Assembly (NCBI RefSeq): GCF_031886125.1
Contig: NZ_CP119391.1
Span: 1,612,001-1,676,000, forward strand
Direction: 5' to 3'
Source of the DNA: Halomonas piscis
Lineage (GTDB): Bacteria > Pseudomonadota > Gammaproteobacteria > Pseudomonadales > Halomonadaceae
DNA: 64,000 nucleotides
Shown piece by piece: positions 55,555-64,000 of this stretch. Below the pieces are notes generated by a model. That model saw only the letters and a program-made list of their open reading frames with translations. It did no database searches and was not told the origin of the DNA. How positions within the stretch are numbered: position 1 is the stretch's first letter; each line of letters opens with the position of its first letter. The position numbers and the translations under genes are program-made.

Positions 55555-56055
55555 TTAGAGGTGGGGGCGCAGGTCGCCGCGCACGGCGTCCAGCAGGGTG
55601 ATGAAGTGATAGTCGCGGTCGTTATCCAGGCTGTCTACCTGCACGCTGGTGCGCATTCCTTTCTCCATGTGCACGCGGTCGAAAATTTCCAGAGTGATCT
55701 TGCGTGCGGGCTTGTCGCCGGGGTCGAGAACGCCGTCTTCCAGGGTAAAGGTTTCCAGCAGGGTAGCGCGTATCCGGGCCTGCTGGCCTTCGCTGAGCAG
55801 GCGGCGGACAAACAGCCAGCCTTCGCATACCAGCGCTTCGCTGCCTTCCCGGGTGCGCAAAAACAGAGTGCGGTAGCAGGCGCCTTCGGCGGCGGCCTTT
55901 TCCGCCATGCTGCGATAGGCCTGCACGACCTGCCGAGAAGAGGCATGGGCCTCCTCCAGGCGCTGGACGATGCCGGCGTGCTCCCGGCTCAGCTGTTCCT
56001 GGCGCTGAAAGGTGAGCCAGCGGCGGTAATCGGCAATCAGGCTGGACGACGCCAT
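55555..56055 (-). CDS. Unrecognised coiled-coil protein
   Basis: A 166-aa soluble protein. Residues 10-60 form a likely coiled coil (RQEQLSREHAGIVQRLEEAH region), followed by an alpha/beta part (CYRTLFLRTREGSEALVCEGWLFVRRLL). No known motif, signal peptide or metal-binding pattern is recognised. The start is ATG 56055 with GGAG 5 nt upstream; an in-frame ATG 21 nt earlier is less well placed. It is between the helicase and ansA genes in a possible operon. Confidence 0.65.
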   Translation of the reverse strand: MASSSLIADYRRWLTFQRQEQLSREHAGIVQRLEEAHASSRQVVQAYRSMAEKAAAEGACYRTLFLRTREGSEALVCEGWLFVRRLLSEGQQARIRATLLETFTLEDGVLDPGDKPARKITLEIFDRVHMEKGMRTSVQVDSLDNDRDYHFITLLDAVRGDLRPHL

Positions 56056-56114
56056 AGTCACTCCACGTTGTGTCAAAAAAGTCGTAGCAATAAAGAAGAG
56101 GCCGCGCGTAGGGG

Positions 56115-57383
56115 CTAGCGGCTCTGGGAGCTGCGCTGGCGGCTGCGCGAGCGCCGCGGCTTGCGGTTGCGGTCGGAGCCGGGGGCGCGATTGGCGCTGC
56201 GCGGCTTGCCCGAGCGGCGGCCGTTTTCGATCGGCTGGGCGACGGCGTTGGGGTCCGGCTCGAAGCCCGGCTCCACCCGGCGCTCCAGCGACGTCTTGAT
56301 GACCCGCTCGATGTTTTTCAACAGCTGGGCTTCGTCGATACAGACCAGCGAAACGGCTTCGCCCTGGCTGCCGGCGCGGCCGGTACGGCCGATACGGTGC
56401 ACGTAGTCCTCGGCGACGTTGGGCAAATCAAAGTTGACCACGTAGGGCAGCTGGTGGATATCCAGCCCGCGCGCGGCGATATCGGTGGCGACGAGCACCT
56501 GCAGGTCTCCGCTCTTGAAGGCCCCCAGGGCTCGCGTTCTGGCGCCCTGGCTCTTGTTGCCGTGGATGGCCATGGCGGGGATGGAACGCTTGGATAGCTG
56601 TTCGGCGAGACGGTTGGCGCCGTGCTTGGTGCGGGTAAAGACCAGCACCTGATACCACTGACGGGTGTCGATCAGGTGGGCCAGCAGCTCGCGCTTTTTT
56701 TCCCGGTCGACCTTGTAGACGACCTGCTCGATTTTTTCCGCGGTGGTGTTGCGCGGCGCCACGTCGATCTGTTTGGGGTTGTCCAGCAGCTGTTTGGCCA
56801 GCGCCTGAATATCGTTGGAGAAAGTAGCGGAGAACAAAAGGTTCTGCCGCCTGGTCGGCATCAGCCGCAACAGCCGCTTGATGTCGTGGATAAAGCCCAT
56901 GTCGAGCATGCGGTCGGCTTCGTCAAGCACGAGGATTTCCAGGCTCGAAAGGTCGACGTGGCCCTGCTGGTGCAGATCCAGCAGCCGTCCGGGCGTAGCA
57001 ATGAGGATATCGACCCCGCGCTTGAGCGCTTCGACCTGGGGGTTCTGGCCCACGCCGCCAAAGATGACCTGGGTGCGCAGCTTGAGTCCGGCGCCGTAGG
57101 TGGCGATGTCCTTGCCTACCTGAGCGGCGAGCTCCCGGGTGGGGGCCAGCACCAGCGAGCGCACCTGACGGCTCTTGGCCGGCCGGCCGCGATCAAGGCG
57201 CTGGAGCAAGGGCAGGCCGAAGCCGGCGGTCTTGCCGGTGCCGGTCTGGGCGCTGGCCAGCAGGTCGTGGCCTTCAAGCACCGCCGGGATCGCCTGGGCC
57301 TGAATGGGGGTGGGCGTGGTATAGCCTTCGGCGTTGATCGCTTCGAGCAGTTCGGCCGTTAGGCCTAGGTCAGAAAAATCCAT
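56115..57383 (-). CDS. DEAD-box ATP-dependent RNA helicase (RhlE-like)
   Basis: A 422-aa DEAD-box helicase: Q motif [14 protein letters not shown] near 20-33, Walker [26 protein letters not shown] and [10 protein letters not shown]. The ~40-residue C terminus is rich in Arg and Ser ([15 protein letters not shown]), as in RhlE-type enzymes acting on ribosomal or mRNA structures. The start is ATG 57383 ([14 protein letters not shown]); an open frame continues over 130 codons upstream into pqiC, antisense-free but in a different frame, and is not coding. The 127-nt gap to pqiC may hold its promoter. Confidence 0.94.
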   Translation of the reverse strand: MDFSDLGLTAELLEAINAEGYTTPTPIQAQAIPAVLEGHDLLASAQTGTGKTAGFGLPLLQRLDRGRPAKSRQVRSLVLAPTRELAAQVGKDIATYGAGLKLRTQVIFGGVGQNPQVEALKRGVDILIATPGRLLDLHQQGHVDLSSLEILVLDEADRMLDMGFIHDIKRLLRLMPTRRQNLLFSATFSNDIQALAKQLLDNPKQIDVAPRNTTAEKIEQVVYKVDREKKRELLAHLIDTRQWYQVLVFTRTKHGANRLAEQLSKRSIPAMAIHGNKSQGARTRALGAFKSGDLQVLVATDIAARGLDIHQLPYVVNFDLPNVAEDYVHRIGRTGRAGSQGEAVSLVCIDEAQLLKNIERVIKTSLERRVEPGFEPDPNAVAQPIENGRRSGKPRSANRAPGSDRNRKPRRSRSRQRSSQSR

Positions 57384-57510
57384 GGTATCTCCGCACGGCG
57401 CCGAAAACGATCGCCGTGTGATAAAGCGCCGGCAAATGTTGTCCGGCGTAGCCAACAGTAGTGAAGGCCAATAAAGAGTGAAAGCGTCGCGCGCCAAGCG
57501 CGGCCGCGCA

Positions 57511-58098
57511 TCATAACACGGCGCGCCGAATGCCGGCGGCCATCTCGTCGGCGGCTTGTTCAAGGCTCTTGCCCAGGGCGCGCACCAGCGCGGGGTAGCC
57601 GTCCCGCTCGAGGGCGGTATTGGCGCTGAAGCTGTCCATGTGCAAAAGGCGGCCTTGGGCGCTTCGCAGCTGCCACTGGCCGCTGGCCACGGCGTAGCCG
57701 TCGTGGCGTCCCTGGAACTGGTCGATGCTGACGTCCAGGGTGTAAGCGTCGTCGTCGCCAGGGCTCGCCCGGGTGACACGCCAGGTGGGCAAGTCCCGGG
57801 ACAGATGGGCCTTGAGGTTGCGCGTCAGCTGCTGGTCGAGGCCTTCGGCCCAGCGATGCTCCCGGGCTTCGCGCAGCTCGATGTCGTCAAGCTGCATGAC
57901 GATCCCCTCGACATCGAGGTAGTGCGCCAGGCGTAGCCGCCCAAGCTCCAGCGTAGCGTCGGGGGCGTCGGCCACTTCAGGGGCGACGGCCGGCAGCAGG
58001 TAGCGCGAGGACGGCGATACCTTGCCGGCGCAGCCGCCAAGCCCGAGGCCCAGCAGCAGCGCGGCGAGCAATGGCAAAAGGCGCTGGAAGACAAGCAT
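57511..58098 (-). CDS. pqiC: PqiC-type outer-membrane lipoprotein
   Basis: A 195-aa ABC-type transport auxiliary lipoprotein. The signal peptide ends in a lipobox LGGC, with the lipidated Cys at residue 23. The mature part has the family blocks [23 protein letters not shown] and [16 protein letters not shown]. It ties the MCE protein PqiB to the outer membrane. The start is ATG 58098, after AAAGGAAA. Third gene of the pqiABC operon. Confidence 0.88.
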   Translation of the reverse strand: MLVFQRLLPLLAALLLGLGLGGCAGKVSPSSRYLLPAVAPEVADAPDATLELGRLRLAHYLDVEGIVMQLDDIELREAREHRWAEGLDQQLTRNLKAHLSRDLPTWRVTRASPGDDDAYTLDVSIDQFQGRHDGYAVASGQWQLRSAQGRLLHMDSFSANTALERDGYPALVRALGKSLEQAADEMAAGIRRAVL

Positions 58099-58143
58099 GG
58101 CATTTCCTTTTTGGTGGCGTGGCACTCGGGTGCCGCGGCGTGA

Positions 58144-59841
58144 TCAGGGTGACTCCGGCGCGCGCGGCACGGGATCTTCGGTATCCAGGTTGTCAAACAG
58201 CAGCGCCCGAGGATTCTCGTTCAGCGTTTTGGTTAACGGCTGGAGATCGCGCAGCAGGCGCTCGATGCGATCCATGGTCGAGAGAATGTCCCGGTACGCC
58301 GGCGAGTTCGGAGATACGCCCTCAAGCGTGGTGCGAAGCTCCTTGAGCGTGCTGTTCAGGTTGCCGCCGATGTTTTGGGTTTCGGGGCTGTCGAGCAGGT
58401 TGTTGAGCGACTCGGACACGCCCTGAACTTCGTTGAGCGTGGCTTCGGCGGCCTGCATGTTGCGGTCGAGTCCGTCGAGCAGCGGGTCGACATCGAGCTC
58501 GTTGAGCTTCTCCAGCAGCGCGGTGATCTGCGCCTGTATCTGCGCCAAACCGCCGGTGGTGGTGGGGAAGACGCGCACGTCGGCGAACGATTCGGCAACG
58601 TAGCCGTCGCTTTCGCTATCCTGGAAGTTCAGGTCGACAAACAGCGCCCCGGTGAGCAGGTTGCCGTTTTTGAGGGTGGCGCGCAGGCCGATGTCGAACA
58701 TCTCCTGAAAGCGTGTTTGCCACTCGTCAAGATCGAGCGCTTCGTCGACAATGCCCAGGCGCTGGGGCTCGATCCGAATCAGCACGGGGATGGCGAAGCT
58801 CGAGCGTGAGTCCGGCTGGGGCGCGGTAAAGTTCCAGGGCACCGCGGCGACGGTGCCCACGCGGACGCCGCGAAATTCGACGGGGGCGCCCTTTTTCAGG
58901 CCGCGCACGGTGTCGTCGATCAGCAGGACGTACTCGATGTAGCGATCAAAGGTGCCCTGGCGTGCGCTGTCCTCATCGGCATAAAGGCTGAAACGGGTGT
59001 TGGACTCAACGGCCTGGCCCGTGGGCAGATCGGCAGGCACGCCAAAGGTGACGCCGCCGCCCAGCAAGGCCTCGAGGGATTCCAGGTTGACCCTGATGCC
59101 GTCGGCATCCAGGCGAAAGTCAATGCCGCTGGTATTCCAGAAGCGGGTGTTGTCGGTGACCAGGCTGGCGTAGGGTTTTTCGATAAAAATGTTGTGCGAT
59201 ACCTGGCGCTCTTCGGGGTTGAAGTCGACCTCTTCCACGCGGCCGACGGTGTAGCCCTGATAGGATACCGGGTCGCCTACCTTCATCGAGTTGCCCAGCT
59301 CGCTGACCAGGGTGAGCTGCAGGCCGGCGACGCCCGTGGGCGCTACCGGCGGCACGTCGCTGACCGTAAACTCGCGCTTGAGCTCGTCGGAGCTGCCCGG
59401 CTCAAGCTGGATATAGGCGCCGGACAGCACGGTGTTGAGCCCGCTGATGCCTTCCCGGCCAATGCGCGGCTTGACCACCCAGAAGCGGCTGTCTTCGGTC
59501 AGCATGCCCTCGGCTTCGGGATGGATCCGGGCGCCGATGACGGCGTGGGACAGGTCGTCGGACAGGCGCACGCTCTGAACCTGGCCGACTTCGACATTGC
59601 GCGTGCGGATCAGCGTCTTGCCGGCTTCGATGCCTTCGGCGTTTTCCATGGTGAGTTTGATCTGGGTGCCGCGGCTGGTGTAGTTGTCGTATACCAGCCA
59701 CATGCCGATGATGACGGCGATCAGCGGAACGATCCAGATAGGCGACAGCCTTGCCTGAGCCGACGCCCTGGCCCGATCCAGCCCCGATGACGGCGCGGGT
59801 TCACTGGGCGTGCGGTGGTCGCGGGGTGTTTCATTAGCCAT
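58144..59841 (-). CDS. pqiB: PqiB, MCE-domain intermembrane transport protein
   Basis: A 565-aa MlaD-family protein with a single N-terminal membrane anchor (PIWIVPLIAVIIGMWLVYDNY, near 33-53), three MCE domains in series (from about 58, 170 and 290) and a C-terminal coiled-coil needle (about 440-550). PqiB forms a periplasm-spanning tube for lipid transfer between membranes. Its start overlaps the end of pqiA by 8 bp. Confidence 0.93.
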   Translation of the reverse strand: MANETPRDHRTPSEPAPSSGLDRARASAQARLSPIWIVPLIAVIIGMWLVYDNYTSRGTQIKLTMENAEGIEAGKTLIRTRNVEVGQVQSVRLSDDLSHAVIGARIHPEAEGMLTEDSRFWVVKPRIGREGISGLNTVLSGAYIQLEPGSSDELKREFTVSDVPPVAPTGVAGLQLTLVSELGNSMKVGDPVSYQGYTVGRVEEVDFNPEERQVSHNIFIEKPYASLVTDNTRFWNTSGIDFRLDADGIRVNLESLEALLGGGVTFGVPADLPTGQAVESNTRFSLYADEDSARQGTFDRYIEYVLLIDDTVRGLKKGAPVEFRGVRVGTVAAVPWNFTAPQPDSRSSFAIPVLIRIEPQRLGIVDEALDLDEWQTRFQEMFDIGLRATLKNGNLLTGALFVDLNFQDSESDGYVAESFADVRVFPTTTGGLAQIQAQITALLEKLNELDVDPLLDGLDRNMQAAEATLNEVQGVSESLNNLLDSPETQNIGGNLNSTLKELRTTLEGVSPNSPAYRDILSTMDRIERLLRDLQPLTKTLNENPRALLFDNLDTEDPVPRAPESP

Positions 59842-61201
59842 CGACAGTTCTCTGAAAGGCGGTGTGTGAATGCGTTTTGGCAGCGGGCAGGGGAGTGTCC
59901 CAGATCAGGCGCGGATCAAACGACATGGCGGCCAGCATGGTCAGAACGACCACTGCGCCAAAGGCCAGCTCGGCGGGGCCGGGGGTGATCGACATCAGCG
60001 TTCCGGCGCGGATCAGCGCCACGAGGATGGCCACGACAAACACATCGACCATCGACCAGCGGCCGATAAAGTCGGTAATGCGATAGAGCACGGTGCGGCT
60101 ATGCGCGTTGACGTGGTGGCCTCGACGACTGACCAGGCACAGCCAGCCAAGGGCGAACAGCTTGCCCACCGGCACCATGACGCTGGCCACGAAAATCACC
60201 AGGGCAATGGGCCAGGATCCCGACTGGTAGAGCTCCACCACTCCACCGATGATGGTGGAAGGCGAGGTTTCCCCCAGGCTGGTCACGTTCATGATCGGAT
60301 ACAGGTTGGCCGGAATATACAGGATCGCCGCGGCGACGAGAAACGCCCAGGTGCGCTGGATGCTGTGCGGAAGACGGGCGTGAAGGCGCTCTCCACAGCG
60401 CCGGCAGCGCGTCCTGCCGGTGACGCTCAGGCGGTTGACCAGCCCGCAGGTGGCGCAGCCGGCGAGCTGCTGGGCCGCGGCGGGCGCCCCGGTTTGGGCG
60501 CCTTCCGGCGCCAGGGGTTCGCCGTCAAGGGAAAACCACAGCCAGTCGGCGTCCAGCGACTGGCTGGTCAGCAGCAGTAAAAAGGCGAAAACGCAGAAGG
60601 CCCAGAACGACAGCCCCAGCGATATCTGCGCCAGACCGGAGATCTTGATCAGGCTGACCAGGGCGCCAATGATGAAGACATCCGCCATCATCCAGGGCGT
60701 CAGGTGGGTGAGCGCCCGGGCAATATCGCGGCTGAACGGCAGCGGCCGGTAGCGCATGAGCCCCAGCTGCAGCCACATGACGGCCAGCAGGTAGCAGGCC
60801 GGCAGCACCACAATGGTCAGGATGACCACAATGGCTACCACCGGCTGATGGAAGTTGATGAGCGCCGTGGCGGTCTGGTGAAGCTCGATACGGTTGCTGA
60901 CGCCGCTGACGCTGAAGCTGATGAAGGGAAACGAAACGGCCACCAGCAGGGCGATGAAGGCGGCAAGGGCCAGCGCCATGCTGCGCTGTGCCGGATGGTG
61001 GTGGCGCCTGACCAGCGCATGGTGGCAGCGCGGACAGGCCGCTTTTTCGCCGGGGCTCAGCGGCGGCAGGGCACAGAGCCAGTCGCATTCATGGCAGGCG
61101 CGCAGCCGCCGGCGCCGAGTATGCATCTCGGGGGGCGAACGGTCCACATACGGGGCCTGGCGAGGGAGCGCCGGCCGTTTGAGCAGACGATACTGAACCA
61201 A
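59834..61201 (-). CDS. pqiA: PqiA, inner-membrane paraquat-inducible protein
   Basis: A 455-aa membrane protein of the PqiA family with two repeats, each opening with a zinc-ribbon-like Cys pattern (CHECDWLCALPPLSPGEKAACPRCHHAL near 35-62; CATCGLVN and CRRCGERLH in the second) followed by four helices. Works with PqiB and PqiC. The start is TTG 61201: AAGGAG lies 5-6 nt upstream, whereas the in-frame ATG at 61126 has no good ribosome-binding site. First gene of pqiABC. Confidence 0.93.
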   Translation of the reverse strand: MVQYRLLKRPALPRQAPYVDRSPPEMHTRRRRLRACHECDWLCALPPLSPGEKAACPRCHHALVRRHHHPAQRSMALALAAFIALLVAVSFPFISFSVSGVSNRIELHQTATALINFHQPVVAIVVILTIVVLPACYLLAVMWLQLGLMRYRPLPFSRDIARALTHLTPWMMADVFIIGALVSLIKISGLAQISLGLSFWAFCVFAFLLLLTSQSLDADWLWFSLDGEPLAPEGAQTGAPAAAQQLAGCATCGLVNRLSVTGRTRCRRCGERLHARLPHSIQRTWAFLVAAAILYIPANLYPIMNVTSLGETSPSTIIGGVVELYQSGSWPIALVIFVASVMVPVGKLFALGWLCLVSRRGHHVNAHSRTVLYRITDFIGRWSMVDVFVVAILVALIRAGTLMSITPGPAELAFGAVVVLTMLAAMSFDPRLIWDTPLPAAKTHSHTAFQRTVDG

Positions 61202-61353
61202 ATCTTCTCCTTTCCACGCGCTGATCTATCGGCAAGCCTCGGGGCATGTGCCGCACGCCTATGCCTGAGTGCATATCAGCGCTTGACGCGCTCGGCCGCT
61301 TCCATAATGATGCAGCGGCGATAGTACCCAGATAAACCCACGAAGGAAACGTT

Positions 61354-62325
61354 ATGCTGCTTCCCGTCCTGGCCGTGATAGCCGGCCTGGTGTTATTGAT
61401 CTGGAGTGCCGACAGGTTCATTGACGGCGCGGCGGCAACGTCACGCTGGCTCGGGCTGTCGCCGCTGCTCATTGGCATGCTGGTGATCGGTTTTGGCACC
61501 TCGGCGCCGGAAATGATGGTGTCGGTGCTTGCCGCCCTGCAGGGCAGCCCCGGGCTTGCCGTGGGCAACGCCTACGGCTCCAATATTGCCAACATCGGCC
61601 TGGTGCTGGGCGTAGTGGCGCTGCTGGCGCCGCTTGCCGTGCACTCAAGCGTTGTCCGCAAGGAGATGCCGGTGCTGGTAATGGTGACGGCGCTGACCGG
61701 CATTATCCTGCTCGACGGCTTCGTTGCCCGCTGGGAGGCGGCCATGATTCTGCTGATTCTCGGCGGTTTCATGACGCTCAGTATTCTGCAGTCGCGAGCG
61801 CAAAAGGACGATGCGCTGATGGAGGAGGTCAGCGATTCGCTGGAGAGGCAGCCCATGTCCCGAGGCGCCGCGTTAGGCTGGACGCTCACGGGTCTGGTCG
61901 TGCTGATTGGCAGTTCGCGCCTGCTGGTATGGGGCGCGGTGGATATTGCCGAGGCCTTTGGCGTCAGCGAGCTGGTCATTGGGCTTACCGTTGTCGCCGT
62001 TGGCACCTCGCTACCCGAGCTTGCTTCATCGGCCAGCGCGCTGCGGCGCAAGGAGCACGATATGGTGCTGGGCAACGTGGTGGGCTCCAACCTTTTTAAC
62101 ACCCTGGGGGTAGTGGGGCTGGCCGGGGTGATCACGCCGATTGAAGCAGGGCCGGACGTGCTTACCCGGGACTGGTTCGTGATGACCGTGATGACCCTGC
62201 TGATGGTCCTCTTTGCGTTTTCCTGGCGTGGACGAGCGCGCAGAATCAATCGCCTGGAAGGGGGTATCCTGTTCGCCCTGTTCGTGGCATACACTACCTA
62301 TATGGTAGCCATGGTTATCGTCTGA
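61354..62325 (+). CDS. Calcium/sodium antiporter (YrbG-type CaCA)
   Basis: A 323-aa CaCA-family protein with about ten helices and the two inverted alpha repeats: GFGTSAPEMMVSVLAAL near 47-63 and AVGTSLPELASSASAL near 211-226. The acidic residues in GTSAPE and GTSLPE bind cations. Typically exchanges Na+ or H+ for Ca2+. A cytoplasmic loop near residues 140-170 is acidic. It starts after AAGGAAACG and is divergent from pqiABC; adenine deaminase follows after 50 nt. Confidence 0.93.
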   Translation: MLLPVLAVIAGLVLLIWSADRFIDGAAATSRWLGLSPLLIGMLVIGFGTSAPEMMVSVLAALQGSPGLAVGNAYGSNIANIGLVLGVVALLAPLAVHSSVVRKEMPVLVMVTALTGIILLDGFVARWEAAMILLILGGFMTLSILQSRAQKDDALMEEVSDSLERQPMSRGAALGWTLTGLVVLIGSSRLLVWGAVDIAEAFGVSELVIGLTVVAVGTSLPELASSASALRRKEHDMVLGNVVGSNLFNTLGVVGLAGVITPIEAGPDVLTRDWFVMTVMTLLMVLFAFSWRGRARRINRLEGGILFALFVAYTTYMVAMVIV

Positions 62326-62375
62326 CCCGGTTCATGGCGTGGCAATAACAAGGCAATAACAAAAAGGAAACGGTC

Positions 62376-63386
62376 ATGCGGGATTTCTTGCAGCGGTTAC
62401 CCAAGGCGGAGCTCCATCTGCATATCGAGGGGACGCTAGAGCCGGAGCTGATGTTCCGGCTGGCCGAGCGCAACCACATTGCGTTGCCCTACGCCGATAT
62501 CGACGAGGTGACAGAGGCGTATCGCTTTCGTCATCTGCAGGAGTTTCTGGATCTTTACTACCAGGGCATGGACGTGCTGCGTACGCCGCGGGACTTTCAT
62601 GATCTGGCCATGGACTATTTTGTCCGTGCCCGCAACGAGGGCGTGATGCATATTGACATGCATTTTGATCCCCAGGCACACATGCAGCGGGGCGTGCCTT
62701 TGGCAAGCGTGATGCAGGGGTTGCTGAGCGCGGTGCGCCATGCCGAGCGAACGCTGGATTTGAGCGTAGGACTGATCATGGCGTTTTTGCGCGATCGCCC
62801 GGTGGCCGAGGCGGCAGCGCTGCTCGAGCAGGCGCGCGACTACTGGCCGTATCTGAGCGCCGTCGGGCTGGACAGCGCGGAGCGCGGCTATCCGCCGGGC
62901 CGCTTTGCCGACGTATTTGCCCGGGCAGGCGAGCTCGGGCTGGCACGGGTGGCCCACGCCGGCGAAGAGGGGCCGGCGGCCTATGTGCGCGAAGCGCTTG
63001 ATGAGCTTGGCGTCGAGCGCATCGACCATGGCGTACAGTGCATGGCCGACGAGGCACTGGTGGAGCGCTTGAGGCGTGAGCAAACGGTGCTCACCGTCTG
63101 CCCGCTATCCAACGTCAGCCTTGGCATCTATGCCGCCGTGACGGAGCATCCGCTGCCGGCCATGTGGGAGGCCGGGCTCAATGTTACGCTCAGCTCGGAT
63201 GACCCGGCCTATTTCGGGGGCGGTATGCTGAGCAATCATCTGGCGTGCGCGGAGGCGTTTGGCTGGGGAAAGTCGACGTTTTTGTCCCTTGGCCGAAGCG
63301 CTATCAGCGCCGGATTTATGCCTGAAGCAAGGCGCCAAACGCTGCTGGGCCGCCTTGCTGAACAGGAAGGCGGCTCGGGGACATAA
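62376..63386 (+). CDS. Adenine deaminase (adenosine deaminase-like amidohydrolase)
   Basis: A 336-aa ADA-family zinc enzyme. Zinc ligands: HLHIEGTL (14-21), HAGEEG and the SDDPAYFGG block; catalytic His in RIDHGVQ. The block VGLDSAERGYPPGRF corresponds to GLDSSE-type motifs of yeast Aah1 and Pseudomonas PA0148, which deaminate adenine, rather than the GxDLAGDE block of adenosine deaminases. It would convert adenine to hypoxanthine. It starts after AAGGAAAC; the next feature is the rrn promoter. Confidence 0.88.
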   Translation: MRDFLQRLPKAELHLHIEGTLEPELMFRLAERNHIALPYADIDEVTEAYRFRHLQEFLDLYYQGMDVLRTPRDFHDLAMDYFVRARNEGVMHIDMHFDPQAHMQRGVPLASVMQGLLSAVRHAERTLDLSVGLIMAFLRDRPVAEAAALLEQARDYWPYLSAVGLDSAERGYPPGRFADVFARAGELGLARVAHAGEEGPAAYVREALDELGVERIDHGVQCMADEALVERLRREQTVLTVCPLSNVSLGIYAAVTEHPLPAMWEAGLNVTLSSDDPAYFGGGMLSNHLACAEAFGWGKSTFLSLGRSAISAGFMPEARRQTLLGRLAEQEGGSGT

Positions 63387-63404
63387 AAAAAGCGCGGCAG
63401 ACAA

Positions 63405-63432
63405 TTGACGCCGGGCGAATCGCTGGTATGAT
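63405..63432 (+). promoter_or_regulatory. rRNA operon promoter
   Basis: TTGACG (63405-63410) and TATGAT (63427-63432) with a 16-bp spacer. The stretch just downstream (ACGCACCC) is GC-rich as in stringently controlled promoters. It is about 200 nt before the mature 16S end. Confidence 0.85.
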
Positions 63433-63470
63433 ACGCACCCATTGAGAGGCAGCGCCAAGCGCGGTTCTCA

Positions 63471-63481
63471 GCTCTTTAACA
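63471..63481 (+). promoter_or_regulatory. boxA antitermination element in the rrn leader
   Basis: GCTCTTTAACA matches the enterobacterial and pseudomonad rrn boxA (TGCTCTTTAACA). It would bind NusB/NusE and let RNA polymerase pass Rho-dependent terminators in the rRNA operon. Confidence 0.85.
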
Positions 63482-63506
63482 AGTTGATCAGGTAATTCAT
63501 GTGGGC

Positions 63507-63554
63507 GCTTGCCTGGGTGGGTGACAAATCACCTATCATCAAGGCAAGCGACTC
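63507..63554 (+). other. Leader stem for 16S processing
   Basis: GCGCTTGCCT (63507 region) can pair with AGGCAAGCG (63542-63550 region) and is followed by the small hairpin GAGACC-TTCG-GGTCTC. Such leader stems are typical of rrn transcripts and lie where RNase III processing starts, although the main 16S stem partner would be downstream of the window. Confidence 0.5.
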
Positions 63555-63632
63555 GTCAGAGACCTTCGGGTCTCGTTTGAGACGTTTGATACCTTGAGCC
63601 AAGTTTGGTCCGCTTAACGGACTATATGATTG

Positions 63633-64000
<368 letters not shown>

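Overview
The window is chromosomal DNA of a GC-rich gammaproteobacterium, most likely Halomonadaceae (Halomonas or a close relative). The first ~368 nt of a 16S rRNA gene at the right edge look Halomonas-like to me, and several gene neighbourhoods match the gammaproteobacterial core: lexA-psrA-nagZ, ppsR/ppsA, purMN with a PerM-type protein and hda, pqiABC, acnB. I ran no database search. Coding density is high. There is no prophage, CRISPR array or plasmid function; one insertion sequence is the only mobile element.

Layout. 1-1.4 kb: tail of a small membrane protein, a possible small RNA with its own terminator, then an 857-bp IS5-family element inserted inside the promoter of a 51-aa UPF0391 membrane protein. 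1.5-5.7 kb (minus): lytic transglycosylase and proS; a glycerophosphodiesterase behind an RpiR-type regulator. 6-9.9 kb (plus): a likely CoA-dependent catabolic operon of two crotonases around an NDP-forming acyl-CoA synthetase, divergent from the RpiR gene across an operator-like palindrome. 10-16.8 kb: apbC, dcd, purMN (minus), perM-like gene, hda, fumC. 17.0-17.25 kb: two identical tRNA-Val(GAC) genes. 17.4-20.8 kb (minus): free-methionine sulfoxide reductase and metNIQ, the latter behind a SAM-II-type riboswitch and terminator. 21-28.9 kb (plus): an unusual ATP-sulfurylase homologue, riboflavin synthase, and a nucleobase salvage run (NCS2 permease, apt, gpt, ung, upp, uraA). 28.9-30.8 kb: mobB, a MoaC-MoaD fusion, moaE.

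30.8-45 kb: an RNase J-like nuclease, a CbiM-like membrane protein, lexA/psrA divergent pair, a signal-less YkuD protein next to nagZ (muropeptide recycling), a purine phosphoribosyltransferase, ppsR/ppsA, ggt, a membrane-anchored glycerophosphodiesterase and rraA. 45-56 kb: acnB, miaE, a 1297-aa BTAD/AAA/TPR regulator, queC with a cysteine-cluster protein, an SRPBCC protein, asparaginase. 56-64 kb: DEAD-box helicase, pqiABC, a Na+/Ca2+ antiporter, an adenine deaminase-type amidohydrolase, and the start of an rrn operon with promoter, boxA and leader stem.

The points most worth following up are the SAM-II riboswitch with an apparent antiterminator, the MoaC-MoaD fusion, the ATP-sulfurylase homologue with an altered QTRN catalytic motif, the IS-split promoter, and the large SARP-like regulator.
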